Origin: DAISWL01 sp036826375
GTDB taxonomy: Bacteria > Patescibacteriota > Saccharimonadia > Saccharimonadales > HK-STAS-PATE-42
Direction: 5' to 3'
Length of the DNA: 64,000 bases
Assembly (NCBI GenBank): GCA_036826375.1
Contig: DAISWL010000002.1
Span: forward strand, 62,001-126,000
Shown here: one piece after another, positions 24,606 through 34,088 of the stretch
Numbering within the stretch: position 1 is the stretch's first letter
How the letters are laid out: the number at the start of each line of letters is the position of its first letter
Notes under the pieces: generated by a model
What the model saw: the letters and a program-made list of their open reading frames with translations, nothing else
Databases searched by the model: none
Told to the model about the DNA's origin: nothing
Program-made: the position numbers and the translations under genes

Positions 24606-25097
24606 ATGATCAAAAAAGCATATCTAGCAGGAGGCTGTTTCTGGGGGATGGAAGAGTTGTTTCGTAATCAACCCGGCGTAACTGAAACTGAAGCCGGCTA
24701 CACTGGTGGCAAAAATGAGAATCCAACTTATCAGAATCACCCTGGGCATGCCGAAGCCTTAGAGATTAGTTATGACGATAGCAAAACTGATTTTTCGCAT
24801 CTGCTGGATTTCTTCTTCCGGATTCACGACCCCACCAAGCTTAATCGTCAAGGAAATGATGTAGGCGAAGCTTATCGCTCAACCATCTTTTATCAAAATG
24901 AAGCTGAACTTAATGAATCTAAAAAGATGATTGAGCTTGTTAATGATTCAGATTTATGGGATTCACCAGCTGTGACAACGCTAGAACCGTTCACTAAATT
25001 TTGGCCAGCGGAAGGTTATCATCAAGATTATTTACAGAATAACCCAGGCGGCTACACTTGCCATTTTGCGAGAAGAAGAGAGAGTTTTTTAAGCTAA
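24606..25097 (+). CDS. msrA: Peptide methionine-(S)-S-oxide reductase
   Basis: The 163-residue protein has the catalytic GGCFWGMEE (9-17) near the N-terminus, AGYTGG, the VGEAYRSTIFY block and YHQDYL near the end, all standard for MsrA. It repairs S-form methionine sulfoxide, so the pair with msrB covers both isomers; with sodC it makes up an oxidative-stress set. The ribosome site aaaggac precedes the ATG. Confidence 0.96.
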   Translation: MIKKAYLAGGCFWGMEELFRNQPGVTETEAGYTGGKNENPTYQNHPGHAEALEISYDDSKTDFSHLLDFFFRIHDPTKLNRQGNDVGEAYRSTIFYQNEAELNESKKMIELVNDSDLWDSPAVTTLEPFTKFWPAEGYHQDYLQNNPGGYTCHFARRRESFLS

Positions 25098-25134
25098 GAG
25101 CTAAATTAAATTCACATTTATTGCGTTCCCGGGT

Positions 25135-25182
25135 GCATCTTTTATGTTATACTAAACTTAATATTAAGATGCTTAAGCTTAA
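25135..25182 (+). promoter_or_regulatory. Upstream region of the 25213 operon with an inverted repeat around the -10
   Basis: TATACT (25148-25153) overlaps TAAACTTAA (25153-25161). The whole is enclosed by GCATCTT (25135-25141) and AAGATGC (25166-25172), a 7-bp inverted repeat that could be an operator. A second motif, TTAAGCTTAA, follows at 25173. Confidence 0.4.
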
Positions 25183-25212
25183 GTTATAAAGAGAGCATGG
25201 CGATAAATAAAA

Positions 25213-26466
25213 ATGTATAAATCAAATTTAATTAGAGATCTACTAGAGGCAAAAGAGCCTTATTTCAGCCTTTCGGTGAGAGAGCTCGAACATGTCACGG
25301 GCAATCAGTTTGCTTTTAAGGAGCTTAGTGTTTATATCCGACGAGAGTTTGAATCTAAACTTAAGGAGTTGATGCTTGATGCTAGCGCTACTGATGATGA
25401 GATATACCTATCGTTATTGAAGAGAGTTAAAAATGATAACACTCGCCTTGCTAAAATATTAGGTATTAATAATCCTAACTCTCCGCTGGAGGTAGAAGAT
25501 AACGTCCTGCACATAGTTAATAATCTTACCATTAATAAAGAAGCGTGGGTTATTAATGAAAATACAGCTAGAAACATGTTACTGGCCATGCCGCCCCAGA
25601 AAGCTGCCAACCTTTTAAAATATAAAACGGCCAAAGAGATGGTAGAAAATCATGATATATATGAACTATTCGGCTTAATAAGGTTTTCTGAAGGACCGGA
25701 GTGGCTTAACAGATTTAATGCTCAATATTCTAAGTTAGAATTTACAGATTTTGAACGACGACAGATCCAGTTCAAACAGTTACCACAAATATTAGCTCCA
25801 GCGGCTAAAGATTTTGTCTTAAAAAAGAAGCATAACCTAACCCACTCAAAAGAGATGGGCGTAGTTTATTTTTTGCCAGTTGAAGATAATATTCCGGGAG
25901 CGTTGCTCAGAATAATGCCCCTCAGCTTTCATTATATTAACGAGATTAGAATGTATAGCTCCTACTTTAAACTTAATAAAAAGAAACCGGATTTCGGCAA
26001 ACGCGTAGTACTAGCGCTCACAGCGGAACCAGAGATACTTAAGCTTAGTGATTTAGGCCTTAAATGGGGGGTCATCCAACGTTATTTCGGTAAACTTAAG
26101 AATGAAGAACACCCCGAAGAATTTCTACCTCATTTACAGCCCGAAGATCTACACTGGCGCAAGGCTGAAGAAATAATCTACCAATTAGATCCCGAATTCA
26201 AATTCTGGCAGGATATGGATTGGATAGCTAGATTAAGCCACGATAATAATCCTCTCACTATGAACTTCATGGATGTATCTCTAAGCTTTAGCAATAAACT
26301 TAAGTTTAAGGATAGATTATTTTATCATTTTAGAGAAAGTTTATGGGATCAGCTCATGATCGGTTTCGTGGGAGAACCTGAAGTTGAAAACTTAATAATA
26401 GCTCATCTAGATAATAGCTCGATAAATATATCGAGCCAAAATTTAATAAATAAAAAGGAGGAATAA
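25213..26466 (+). CDS. Hypothetical protein, 417 residues, first gene of a three-gene unit
   Basis: I do not recognise the family. The protein is soluble and charged, with no signal peptide or membrane segment and no obvious catalytic motif. Its N-terminal half is helix-rich (repeated Leu/Glu/Lys patterns, e.g. AARNMLLAMPPQKAANLLKY near 118). The second half has several Trp/His-rich stretches (PEDLHWRKAEEI, FKFWQDMDWIARLSHD). It precedes the SLOG gene by 4 bp and the PfkB gene after that, so a role in the same nucleotide or sugar pathway is plausible. At least five TAARCTTAA sites lie within or just before it. Confidence 0.7.
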   Translation: MYKSNLIRDLLEAKEPYFSLSVRELEHVTGNQFAFKELSVYIRREFESKLKELMLDASATDDEIYLSLLKRVKNDNTRLAKILGINNPNSPLEVEDNVLHIVNNLTINKEAWVINENTARNMLLAMPPQKAANLLKYKTAKEMVENHDIYELFGLIRFSEGPEWLNRFNAQYSKLEFTDFERRQIQFKQLPQILAPAAKDFVLKKKHNLTHSKEMGVVYFLPVEDNIPGALLRIMPLSFHYINEIRMYSSYFKLNKKKPDFGKRVVLALTAEPEILKLSDLGLKWGVIQRYFGKLKNEEHPEEFLPHLQPEDLHWRKAEEIIYQLDPEFKFWQDMDWIARLSHDNNPLTMNFMDVSLSFSNKLKFKDRLFYHFRESLWDQLMIGFVGEPEVENLIIAHLDNSSINISSQNLINKKEE

Positions 26467-26470
26467 ATTC

Positions 26471-27052
26471 ATGCAAAAGGGATATACAATTTGCGTCAGT
26501 GGAGCTGCCAAGGGGTCTACTATAGATAAAGATTATTTAATAGCTTTTGATATAGGCAAGAAGATTGCCCAGAAAGGTCACACTATGATCAGTGGGGCGA
26601 CTTCGGGTCTACCAGATTGGGCCGCGCAAGGAGCTAAAAGCTCAGGGGGCATGAGCATAGGAATTAGCCCGGCTGCCAGCCGATTAGAACATATCGAAAA
26701 ATATCGCCTGCCCACAGAATCGTACGACTTCATTATGTTTAGCGGTATGCACTATATGGGCAGGGATACTCTATTGATCCAAAGCTCTGACGCCGTGATA
26801 TCCATCGGCGGACGTATGGGAACAATTCATGAGTTTGCAACCGCCTTTGAAGCCCATAAGCCCGTTGGAGTGGTTATGGAGGGTGGTGGTACCGGAGAGC
26901 AGATTGAATCTTTAATGAAGGCGGCCGGAGTCTGCCATAACGGAACCTGCAACGGAGCACACGACGTCATCTTTGGCTCAGATATCGATAAGTTGATTGA
27001 TGATCTGGTAAAAATTTTAGATGAGAAATATAAAAATAACCAACCGTCCTAA
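26471..27052 (+). CDS. LOG/SLOG-family Rossmann-fold nucleotide-binding protein
   Basis: The protein has 193 residues. It has ICVSGAAKGS at the N-terminus, GHTMISGATSGLPDWAAQGA, and ISIGGRMGTIHEFATAFEA (about 112-130), a variant of the PGGxGTxxE motif that in LOG proteins binds nucleotide phosphates. Relatives include cytokinin-activating phosphoribohydrolases and SLOG sensor domains. It may cleave or bind a nucleoside monophosphate. ggagg precedes the ATG, 4 bp after the 417-residue gene. Confidence 0.75.
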   Translation: MQKGYTICVSGAAKGSTIDKDYLIAFDIGKKIAQKGHTMISGATSGLPDWAAQGAKSSGGMSIGISPAASRLEHIEKYRLPTESYDFIMFSGMHYMGRDTLLIQSSDAVISIGGRMGTIHEFATAFEAHKPVGVVMEGGGTGEQIESLMKAAGVCHNGTCNGAHDVIFGSDIDKLIDDLVKILDEKYKNNQPS

Positions 27053-27071
27053 GCCCTAAAGGAGAATAATA

Positions 27072-28064
27072 ATGGCCATAGTAAAACCACGACGTCAAAC
27101 ATCGTTCACCATAATAGGCACGGCCACGCTTGATAGTTTTTTGTTTAGCGAGGCTTTCAAGCCCAAATGCGATGAGAAGGCTTGTTACGAACATTTAATT
27201 TTAGGGAAAAAATATGATCTTGATGAGATGATTCAAGTTACCGGTGGTAACTGCACTAATGTTGCCATAACACTGAGTAGATTCGGAATCAACAATGTAG
27301 ATATCGTATGCGCTCTTGGTGACGATCCCGCCGGCAGAGCGGTGGCATCAGAACTTATATCTGAAGGGATTGACGTTAGCCACATAATACGAAATCAGAA
27401 TTTCACCACTAGCCAGTCCACTATACTGGTGGCCCCGGGAGGAGAACGAACAATATTGAATTATCGTGGAACCGACATTAAAACCCTCCAGAATGAACTA
27501 GATATAAATAGAATCAACTCTGACTGGATTTATTTAAGTGGCGTTAACAGCCCTAAAATTATATTAAGCTTAATGTTGCATACTCGTGATAATAATATTA
27601 AGCTGGCATTCAACCCTAGCAGTTGGGAAACCGCCAATACTCCACAAATAAAGAGATTTCTTGGCAATATCGAAATGCTGTTTTTAAATAAAGAAGAGGC
27701 TATGGAGTTTTTCGATACTCATGAAAACAATATTACAAAGCTATTAAGAATCGGAGCCAAAAAAGGAATTAAGTATTTCATCATCACCGATGGGCCGAAT
27801 GGGAGTGCTTTAATACACGATAACAAAATTTATCAATGCGGCCTGTATGAAGATGTAGAAGTTATTGAACGCACCGGTGCTGGAGATGCCTTCGCTAGCG
27901 GCTTTTTAAGTGTAGTGGCAACTGGCGGAACAATTGAAGAGGCACTCACTTACGGCTCAGCTAATTCCACAAACGTGGTTCAATATGTTGGCGGCAAACA
28001 AGGGATTTTAAAATCACCAATTAAGCTTAATGAAATGCCGATAAAAATAGAACTGGTTTCTTGA
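27072..28064 (+). CDS. PfkB-family carbohydrate/nucleoside kinase
   Basis: The protein has 330 residues. GNCTNVAITLSRFG near 57 and the C-terminal anion-hole motif RTGAGDAFASGFL (about 266-278, catalytic Asp in GAGD) are ribokinase signatures. It phosphorylates a sugar or nucleoside, with ribose, adenosine or a similar substrate most likely. Its place after a LOG-type protein suggests a nucleotide-salvage module, for example base release followed by sugar phosphorylation; that is inference. The gene ends in TGA. aaggag precedes the ATG. Confidence 0.88.
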   Translation: MAIVKPRRQTSFTIIGTATLDSFLFSEAFKPKCDEKACYEHLILGKKYDLDEMIQVTGGNCTNVAITLSRFGINNVDIVCALGDDPAGRAVASELISEGIDVSHIIRNQNFTTSQSTILVAPGGERTILNYRGTDIKTLQNELDINRINSDWIYLSGVNSPKIILSLMLHTRDNNIKLAFNPSSWETANTPQIKRFLGNIEMLFLNKEEAMEFFDTHENNITKLLRIGAKKGIKYFIITDGPNGSALIHDNKIYQCGLYEDVEVIERTGAGDAFASGFLSVVATGGTIEEALTYGSANSTNVVQYVGGKQGILKSPIKLNEMPIKIELVS

Positions 28065-28080
28065 AAATCTGAGAAAAGGC

Positions 28081-28086
28081 TATAAT
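28081..28086 (+). promoter_or_regulatory. -10 box nine bases before the 28096 start
   Basis: TATAAT at 28081-28086 ends 9 nt before the ATG at 28096. There is no ribosome site, so the transcript would be leaderless or nearly so. TTGAAA at 28061 is too close (14 bp) to be a normal -35. Confidence 0.5.
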
Positions 28087-28095
28087 GGCTATTAA

Positions 28096-29283
28096 ATGAT
28101 GGAAGATAATTTAAAAGCCAAAGCTGAGCTAAACTTAAAGCTGTTGATGTGGATAAAAATCTTAGTTAATACTATATTCTGGCTAGGGCTATGGGTTCTT
28201 TACTATTTAAAGTTTACGGACTATGCAGGCATAGGTTTGATTGAAAGCACAGGCTTTATCTTAGGGCTTATGCTAGAAGTACCAGCAGGTGCATTATCAG
28301 ATAGGTTTGGTCATAAAAATAACTTGGCTATATTCACGGTTCTAAATTTGGTAGGGCTGGTCTGCTTTTCTATTGCTAGTAGTGTGCTATCTTTACTATT
28401 ATCAGTAATAATTTGGCGCGGGGCATATTCTTTTTATTCAGGTAGTTTTGAGGCACTTCTTCACGAAAGCCTTATTAAGTTAGAAAAAGGCTCACAATAT
28501 CAAAAGTTTGTATCCAGAATTCACGGTTTAGCCTTAACCACAATGGCATTTAGTGCACTAATCGGTGGGTTGCTTTGGAAATATAATTTTAGATTGATCT
28601 TTTGGACGGCTATCCCTTTCGCTATTATAGCGGTTGTGCTTTCCTTTAAACTTACTAACTTTCAAGAAGAAAATACTAAGGGCGAAAGCCTGATTGCATC
28701 TTTAAAAGATGGTTCAAAATACATATTTAAGCCAAACTTAAGAGTAGTACTAATTTCCCTTTTTGGAGTAATCATTTTGCGAGATCTTTTTGAGCAAATA
28801 TTCGACGCCTCTTTAAGAGTTTCTGCCGGCATGAGTACTATTCAATTAAGCTTAGTCAGCTTCACCTCAGTTTTACTGCCGGCTTTAGCAGCGCTTCAAT
28901 ATTCAAAAATGAAGAATACCCATAAAAACGTAGATAGAAACATAAAGGTGTTAAGCTTAAGTTCGCTGGCTCTTTCTTTACCAGCATTTTTTGTTAATAA
29001 AATTATGACCGCCTCATCTGTTACCCTGAGAGCTGTTCCAGGGTTATTGCTCAACAACACTAATATTGAAAAAATTAACAAAGAGGTGCCATCCAGGCAC
29101 CGTTCCACGGCTATATCTAGTTACGCTTTTATTACGGCCCTGCCTTATGCGATTTTAGCTCTGCCAATTGGTAAGGGTATAGATAAATTCGGAGCCAATA
29201 AAGTTGCTTTTGGCTTAACCCTGGTTTCAATAGCAGTTTACTTAAGCTTAACAGTGGTTTTTAGATTTAAAAGAAAGGGTTAG
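28096..29283 (+). CDS. Major facilitator superfamily transporter
   Basis: The 395-residue protein has about 12 membrane segments. EVPAGALSDRFGHKNN after segment 2 is a clear MFS motif A. The substrate is unknown; the overall style resembles drug-efflux MFS carriers. The ATG is doubled (ATGATG), so the second could be used. It is convergent with another MFS gene at 29363. Four TAARCTTAA sites mark it as long resident, unlike that neighbour. Confidence 0.85.
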   Translation: MMEDNLKAKAELNLKLLMWIKILVNTIFWLGLWVLYYLKFTDYAGIGLIESTGFILGLMLEVPAGALSDRFGHKNNLAIFTVLNLVGLVCFSIASSVLSLLLSVIIWRGAYSFYSGSFEALLHESLIKLEKGSQYQKFVSRIHGLALTTMAFSALIGGLLWKYNFRLIFWTAIPFAIIAVVLSFKLTNFQEENTKGESLIASLKDGSKYIFKPNLRVVLISLFGVIILRDLFEQIFDASLRVSAGMSTIQLSLVSFTSVLLPALAALQYSKMKNTHKNVDRNIKVLSLSSLALSLPAFFVNKIMTASSVTLRAVPGLLLNNTNIEKINKEVPSRHRSTAISSYAFITALPYAILALPIGKGIDKFGANKVAFGLTLVSIAVYLSLTVVFRFKRKG

Positions 29284-29362
29284 GCTGGCTGAAAAATCCC
29301 AAGGTAATAGTTATTATTCTAATTACAAGATTTTATTGGCTATTGGTTCTGCCTCGGCAGAG

Positions 29363-30565
29363 TTACTCAGTAACCCTTAGATGAACATCCTTCTTTCTGG
29401 TTGATAGATAAAGCAAAATAGAACCAAAAACTAATAGTGCCCAGGCTATAAAAAAGTACTCCATCTTATTATTAGCGCTGAGGTAACCGATAATTGGAGC
29501 TAAAAAAACATACGGAAGCGCCTTAAAAAATGAAGCAACCGATAGCACTGTCGCCCTCTGTTCCGCCGGTGCCTGATTATTCAGTACTTCGCTTAGAAAC
29601 GGCTGTAGTGTATGTTCGCCTGCATGTAGAAAAAGAATAACTATATATCCCCACCACCCTATGTTTGCAAGTGAAAGCAATAAGCTAGAACCGGCAAGTA
29701 GGCCTATTATAGTTAGTACCTTCTTTTCACTTAAGCTATCAGCGTTCTTGTGCATATAGCCCAAAAAGCCGGCAGTTATTAAGCTACTCGTCGCTATTAC
29801 AATAGAACCCGATAATGGACTAAAGTGAAATCTATCTAGCAAAATTAGCCTTAGCAGCCCATAGCCTGTTGCGTAAAAAAGCCCTTGAACCGTCAATATA
29901 AACGGTAGATATAGCCAGAGTTTTGGTAGGCGAAACTGAGCAAAGCCAGTTCTTATATCAAGCAAATAATCTCTAATTTCCGGCATAAAGCCTTTACGTG
30001 CTTTCTGAGGCCTGTCATCTTTGACCGTCCAAATCAAAGAGGCGGAAGCTATAAAAGCAAGGCCATTTAATATCCAAGGAAGCCTGGGTTCAATATTATG
30101 TAAAAATCCGCCAGATACTGTCGCTAAGAATGACCCAATAAGTCCGATCTGTGAAGCGCGAGTTACTAACTTGCGCCAATTAGTAGATTTTTTATCAAAT
30201 TTTAATCTCTCAAAAAATAAGGCCTCGTCGGCTCCGGATACAAATGATAATCCTATCGTCAGTATCGCCTGCCCTATAAAGAATTGAGCGAAACTACTTC
30301 CAAAAGCTTGTATTAGTAACCCACATCCGGCTAGTATTTGACCAATTCGAACAATCTTATCTCGACCAAACTTATCTGCTAAGGCCCCGGAAGGCACTTC
30401 TGCTACTAGCCCTATCGCAAACGCCATGCCATCAAGAAATCCTACCTGCTGATCTGTAATAAATATACGATAAAAGTACAACCAGATAGCACCAACAAAC
30501 CACATACTTGTGAGTGTCCTATAAATTACATATCGCCTAGAAAGCCTACTCTGTTCTTTTGTCAT
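29363..30565 (-). CDS. Major facilitator superfamily transporter (motif-free copy)
   Basis: The 400-residue protein has about 12 membrane segments, with EVPSGALADKFGRDKIV as motif A. It is similar in plan to the convergent MFS protein at 28096 but differs in sequence. It contains no exact TAARCTTAA site in 1.2 kb, which may point to later acquisition. On the reverse strand TATAAT falls about 10 bp before its start. The substrate is unknown. Confidence 0.85.
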   Translation of the reverse strand: MTKEQSRLSRRYVIYRTLTSMWFVGAIWLYFYRIFITDQQVGFLDGMAFAIGLVAEVPSGALADKFGRDKIVRIGQILAGCGLLIQAFGSSFAQFFIGQAILTIGLSFVSGADEALFFERLKFDKKSTNWRKLVTRASQIGLIGSFLATVSGGFLHNIEPRLPWILNGLAFIASASLIWTVKDDRPQKARKGFMPEIRDYLLDIRTGFAQFRLPKLWLYLPFILTVQGLFYATGYGLLRLILLDRFHFSPLSGSIVIATSSLITAGFLGYMHKNADSLSEKKVLTIIGLLAGSSLLLSLANIGWWGYIVILFLHAGEHTLQPFLSEVLNNQAPAEQRATVLSVASFFKALPYVFLAPIIGYLSANNKMEYFFIAWALLVFGSILLYLSTRKKDVHLRVTE

Positions 30566-30732
30566 ATCTAAAGTAATTATACTCTACTTACCCACAATAA
30601 TATTTTGATTCTTGTATGTTCCATCTCGATTAGTGAAAATAAAGATATGTTTAAAAGAGCTTAGACCGAGTAGTCGTAAAAATAAAGAAAATCTTTCTAG
30701 ATCCTATTGCTGAGCTTAATCTAATTTTAGTG

Positions 30733-30761
30733 TTTACAAAACTTAATTTTTCAGTTAAACT
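30733..30761 (+). promoter_or_regulatory. Promoter of the infA-rpsI cluster
   Basis: TTTACA (30733-30738), a 17-bp spacer and TAAACT (30756-30761) lie 18 bp before the infA ATG. No clear ribosome site separates them from the start. Confidence 0.55.
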
Positions 30762-30779
30762 AGTTAGTTAGTAGTATAT

Positions 30780-30998
30780 ATGCCAAAAGTTAAGGATGTA
30801 ATCCAGTTGAATGGAGTTGTTATTGAGTCGCTTCCAGGCACTCAATTTAAACTTGAACTGGAAAATGGTCACTCCATCCAAGCACACATGGCAGGAAAAA
30901 TGAGAAAAAACTATATCAAGCTTGTACCTGGGGATAAGGTAGTTGTCGAACTTACACCTTATGATCTCAGTAAGGGCAGAATAGTTTTTAGAAAATAG
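30780..30998 (+). CDS. infA: Translation initiation factor IF-1
   Basis: The 72-residue S1/OB-fold protein has [37 protein letters not shown] and [15 protein letters not shown], all standard for IF-1. It binds the ribosomal A site during initiation. It is the first gene of the alpha-operon-like cluster. Confidence 0.97.
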   Translation: MPKVKDVIQLNGVVIESLPGTQFKLELENGHSIQAHMAGKMRKNYIKLVPGDKVVVELTPYDLSKGRIVFRK

Positions 30999-31009
30999 GG
31001 AGAAGCAGC

Positions 31010-31123
31010 ATGAAGGTAAGGCCAAGTATCAAAAAAATATGCGATAAATGCAAAATTATCCGTCGTAAAAAGAGAGCGGCAGTTATTTGCGATAAACCAA
31101 AGCACAAACAAAGACAAGGTTAA
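31010..31123 (+). CDS. rpmJ: 50S ribosomal protein L36
   Basis: The 37-residue protein [20 protein letters not shown] continues to KHKQRQG. It has a CxxC pair and a later Cys/His pair that form the L36 zinc site. It starts 11 bp after infA, with gggagaag as ribosome site. It is present between infA and rpsM as in most bacteria. Confidence 0.95.
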   Translation: MKVRPSIKKICDKCKIIRRKKRAAVICDKPKHKQRQG

Positions 31124-31165
31124 TATTTAAATAAAGTTTAATTTAGGAGATCCCGAGGTAAATTT

Positions 31166-31552
31166 ATGGCAAGAATTTCAGGTGTTAGCATCCCAGAGGA
31201 CAAACAAGTTCAAGTAAGCTTAACTTATGTTTATGGTATTGGAGGTAAAACTGCTTTAGATGTTCTCTCTAAGGCGGGAGTAGAGCCTACAGCTAGGGTT
31301 AAAGACCTAACTGAGTCTCAACTAACTAAGATTCGTGAGATCGTTGACGGTCAATACATAGTTGAAGGCGATCTGCACAGAGTTGTGGCCAATAATATAA
31401 AAAGGCTGAAGGACATTGGCAGCTATCGTGGCTTGAGGCATAAAAATAACCTACCCTCCAGAGGTCAAAGAACTCGAACGAATGCTAGAACCAAACGGGG
31501 CAGAAAAGTAGCAGTCGGAGGAACCCAGAAGAAGGCAGCAAGTAAAACTTAA
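31166..31552 (+). CDS. rpsM: 30S ribosomal protein S13
   Basis: The 128-residue protein has ARISGVSIPEDKQVQVSLTY, YGIGGKTA, the GSYRGLRHKNNLPSRGQRT motif and TNARTKRG. It contacts the P-site tRNA and the 50S subunit. A TAAGCTTAA site falls in the codons for VSLTY. Confidence 0.97.
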   Translation: MARISGVSIPEDKQVQVSLTYVYGIGGKTALDVLSKAGVEPTARVKDLTESQLTKIREIVDGQYIVEGDLHRVVANNIKRLKDIGSYRGLRHKNNLPSRGQRTRTNARTKRGRKVAVGGTQKKAASKT

Positions 31553-31606
31553 AAAATAGATTATTAACTTATTATTCTAGAGTAATTTAAAATTAGAGGA
31601 GAATAA

Positions 31607-32002
31607 ATGGCAGCAACAACATCAACAAAAAAGAAGAAGAAGGCAAAGCGAAGTGTTAGCACTGGTCGCATGTGTATTAAAGCAACTTTCAACAATACCA
31701 TCGTTACCATAACTGATATCACAGGGAACGTGCTAGCAGCATCAAGCTCTGGAGCATGTGGCTTTAGGGGGTCAAAGAAAGGTACAGCTTACGCCGCTCA
31801 GGTTGCTGCGGAAAAAGCCTTAAACTTAGCTAAAACTGGATATGGGTTAAACGCTGTTGACGTGTTTGTGAATGGTGTTGGGCAAGGTAGAGATACAGCC
31901 ATCAGATCTGCTGCCACATCCGACATTCAAGTTAGTTCGATAAATGATACCACTGCTATCCCCTTTGGCGGATGCAGACCTAAGAAAGCAAAGAAAGGTT
32001 AA
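31607..32002 (+). CDS. rpsK: 30S ribosomal protein S11
   Basis: The 131-residue protein has a lysine-rich N-terminus (TKKKKKAKR), then CIKATFNNTIVTITD, the GFRGSKKGTAYAAQ core and the usual end GGCRPKKAKK. Part of the 30S platform. aggag precedes the ATG. Confidence 0.97.
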   Translation: MAATTSTKKKKKAKRSVSTGRMCIKATFNNTIVTITDITGNVLAASSSGACGFRGSKKGTAYAAQVAAEKALNLAKTGYGLNAVDVFVNGVGQGRDTAIRSAATSDIQVSSINDTTAIPFGGCRPKKAKKG

Positions 32003-32007
32003 GTTTA

Positions 32008-32625
32008 ATGGCAAGAGATAGAGCACCAATAGGTAAACAAAGTAGAAGAGAAGGATATGCGCTCCACCCTAAGGCGCATAAGATTTTGGCAAAAAGGCCA
32101 AATATACCCGGCCAACATGGGCCAAAGAGAAGATCAAAGCCAAGCCAATATTCGATTCAGCTTAGAGAAAAACAGAAAATACGTCGTCTTTATGGCCTAC
32201 TAGAAAAACAGTTCTCTAATCTAGTTAGGGAAGCCGACAGAACTGTCGGCCAAACAGGAAATACTGTTTTAGAGTATCTTGAAAGAAGAATTGATAATGT
32301 AGTCTATCGCTCAGGATTTGCAGCTAGTAGAAGAGCCGCTCGTCAGCTTGTTAGCCACGGCCATTTCATACTAAATGGTAGACGGGTTGATATACCTTCT
32401 ATCAGACTTAAAGCTGGTGATGAAATTACTGTAAGACCCAAGAGTGCTAACAATGCCTATATGAATAACTTAGAGGATTTAACCGGAGGATTGGGAAAGT
32501 CTAATTACAGTTGGTTCAGTGTCGACAGCAAAAAGCAAACCATCAAAATAAATGCCCTTCCAACCAGAGAAGACGCGGAGCAAGACCTCAACGAACAGTT
32601 GGTAGTTGAATACTATTCAAGATAG
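32008..32625 (+). CDS. rpsD: 30S ribosomal protein S4
   Basis: The 205-residue protein has an N-terminal region (RDRAPIGKQSRREGYALHPK) that lacks the usual four-Cys zinc knuckle, so it is the C-minus form. The S4 domain (LERRIDNVVYRSGFAASR, RQLVSHGHFILNGRRVD) is intact. It is a primary 16S rRNA binder and translational regulator of this operon in many bacteria. Confidence 0.97.
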   Translation: MARDRAPIGKQSRREGYALHPKAHKILAKRPNIPGQHGPKRRSKPSQYSIQLREKQKIRRLYGLLEKQFSNLVREADRTVGQTGNTVLEYLERRIDNVVYRSGFAASRRAARQLVSHGHFILNGRRVDIPSIRLKAGDEITVRPKSANNAYMNNLEDLTGGLGKSNYSWFSVDSKKQTIKINALPTREDAEQDLNEQLVVEYYSR

Positions 32626-32684
32626 TTCGAATAAATAGATTTTTAGAGAAATAAAATTCACTTATTAAGAAGGAGAATCGAAAT

Positions 32685-33626
32685 ATGAGCAGTAACAAGG
32701 TAATTAATAATCCAACCCTATCATCAGTAATGGATAACTCTAAAAATAGTGCTACCTTTATCGTAGAGCCGCTTAGAGGCGGGTACGGTATGACACTCGG
32801 GAATAGTTTAAGGAGAGTTTTATTATCATCGATCCAGGGTGCCGCCATTGTAGCCTTTAGAGTTGATGGTGTTGGCCACGAGTTCACTACTATACAAGGA
32901 GTAAGGGAAGATGTTGTAGATATAAGCCTTAATGTTAAGCAAATTAGGCTTAAAACATTTACAGAGAAGCCCCAAACCCTAAGATTAAGCAAAAAGGGCG
33001 GCGGAGTAGTTACTGCGGGAGACATCGCCAAGAATGCAGATGTCGAGGTTGTCAATCCAGAACAAATTGTTGCAATAATCGATGACGCTAAGGCCAGTAT
33101 AGATATGGAGCTTTTAGTAGAGCCTGGGATTGGTTATCAAACCACCGATGATCGCGATAATTCAGATCTACCCGCTGGCTTCATAGCAGTTGATAGTTTG
33201 TATAGCCCTGTCACTAGGGTTAGGTACAAGGTTGAATCTACTCGTGTAGGTAGGGATACTGATTACGATAAATTAAGTTTAACTATTGATACCGATGGGT
33301 CTATTTCTCCACGCGATGCGTTTGAGCAGGCTGCAGCAATTTTAACTAATCAATACAAGGCTCTATCAGGGTCAACCGAGGTAGTAACCGTTGATATAAC
33401 CGCCTCTTCTTCAGCTTCTGATAGCTCGGGCGAAGAAGATGCCCTCTCTCGCCCTATCGAAGAATTAGGGTTAACAGCTAGAACTACTAACGCTCTAGTA
33501 AATAATGACATTATCACAATTAGTGATTTAGTATCCCTGAGCGAATCCGATTTGAGAGACCTCAAAGGCTTTGGATCAAAGGCTCTTGATGAAGTTGTAG
33601 AAAAATTATCAGAGATGGAGTTTTAA
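32685..33626 (+). CDS. rpoA: DNA-directed RNA polymerase alpha subunit
   Basis: The 313-residue protein has an N-terminal dimerisation domain (RGGYGMTLGNSLRRVLLSS) and a C-terminal domain (PIEELGLTARTTNALVNNDI, DLKGFGSKALDEV) that binds UP elements. It lies between rpsD and rplQ as usual. aaggagaat is a strong ribosome site. Confidence 0.98.
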   Translation: MSSNKVINNPTLSSVMDNSKNSATFIVEPLRGGYGMTLGNSLRRVLLSSIQGAAIVAFRVDGVGHEFTTIQGVREDVVDISLNVKQIRLKTFTEKPQTLRLSKKGGGVVTAGDIAKNADVEVVNPEQIVAIIDDAKASIDMELLVEPGIGYQTTDDRDNSDLPAGFIAVDSLYSPVTRVRYKVESTRVGRDTDYDKLSLTIDTDGSISPRDAFEQAAAILTNQYKALSGSTEVVTVDITASSSASDSSGEEDALSRPIEELGLTARTTNALVNNDIITISDLVSLSESDLRDLKGFGSKALDEVVEKLSEMEF

Positions 33627-33629
33627 GTT

Positions 33630-34088
33630 ATGCATAGACATGGATACAAGGGAAGAAAATTAGGGAGAGAAAGAGACCAACGTAGAGCTCTTATAAAAAC
33701 TCTATCGTCTCAACTTATTGAACATTATTCAATTCGCACAACACTACCGAAGGCTAAAGAGCTCAGGCCTTATCTAGAGAAACTAATCACTAAGGCAAGG
33801 AATGGCAGTTTGGCGAATCGTAGATTAGTTATATCTAAAATATCTACTAAATCTTCGGCCAACCATCTATTCGATTTTATAGCCCCTAAACTTAAACGTG
33901 AGAGCGGTTATTTAAGAATAGAAAAAGATGGATTTAGGCGTGGCGATAATGCTCCAATGGCTGTCATAGAATTTGTAGACAAAGAAGAATTCAAAGTAGA
34001 GCATAAGGATGCTGATTCTTCAGATACTAAAAAAACTGTAGCTAAAAAGCCAGCTTCAAAAAAAGATTCCAACAAGGAGGCTAAGTAA
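33630..34088 (+). CDS. rplQ: 50S ribosomal protein L17
   Basis: The protein has 152 residues. MHRHGYKGRKLGRERDQRRA and the conserved core are followed by a Lys/Asp/Ser-rich tail of about 35 residues (after about 118) that exceeds the typical L17. The stop overlaps the rplM start (TAATG). Confidence 0.96.
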   Translation: MHRHGYKGRKLGRERDQRRALIKTLSSQLIEHYSIRTTLPKAKELRPYLEKLITKARNGSLANRRLVISKISTKSSANHLFDFIAPKLKRESGYLRIEKDGFRRGDNAPMAVIEFVDKEEFKVEHKDADSSDTKKTVAKKPASKKDSNKEAK

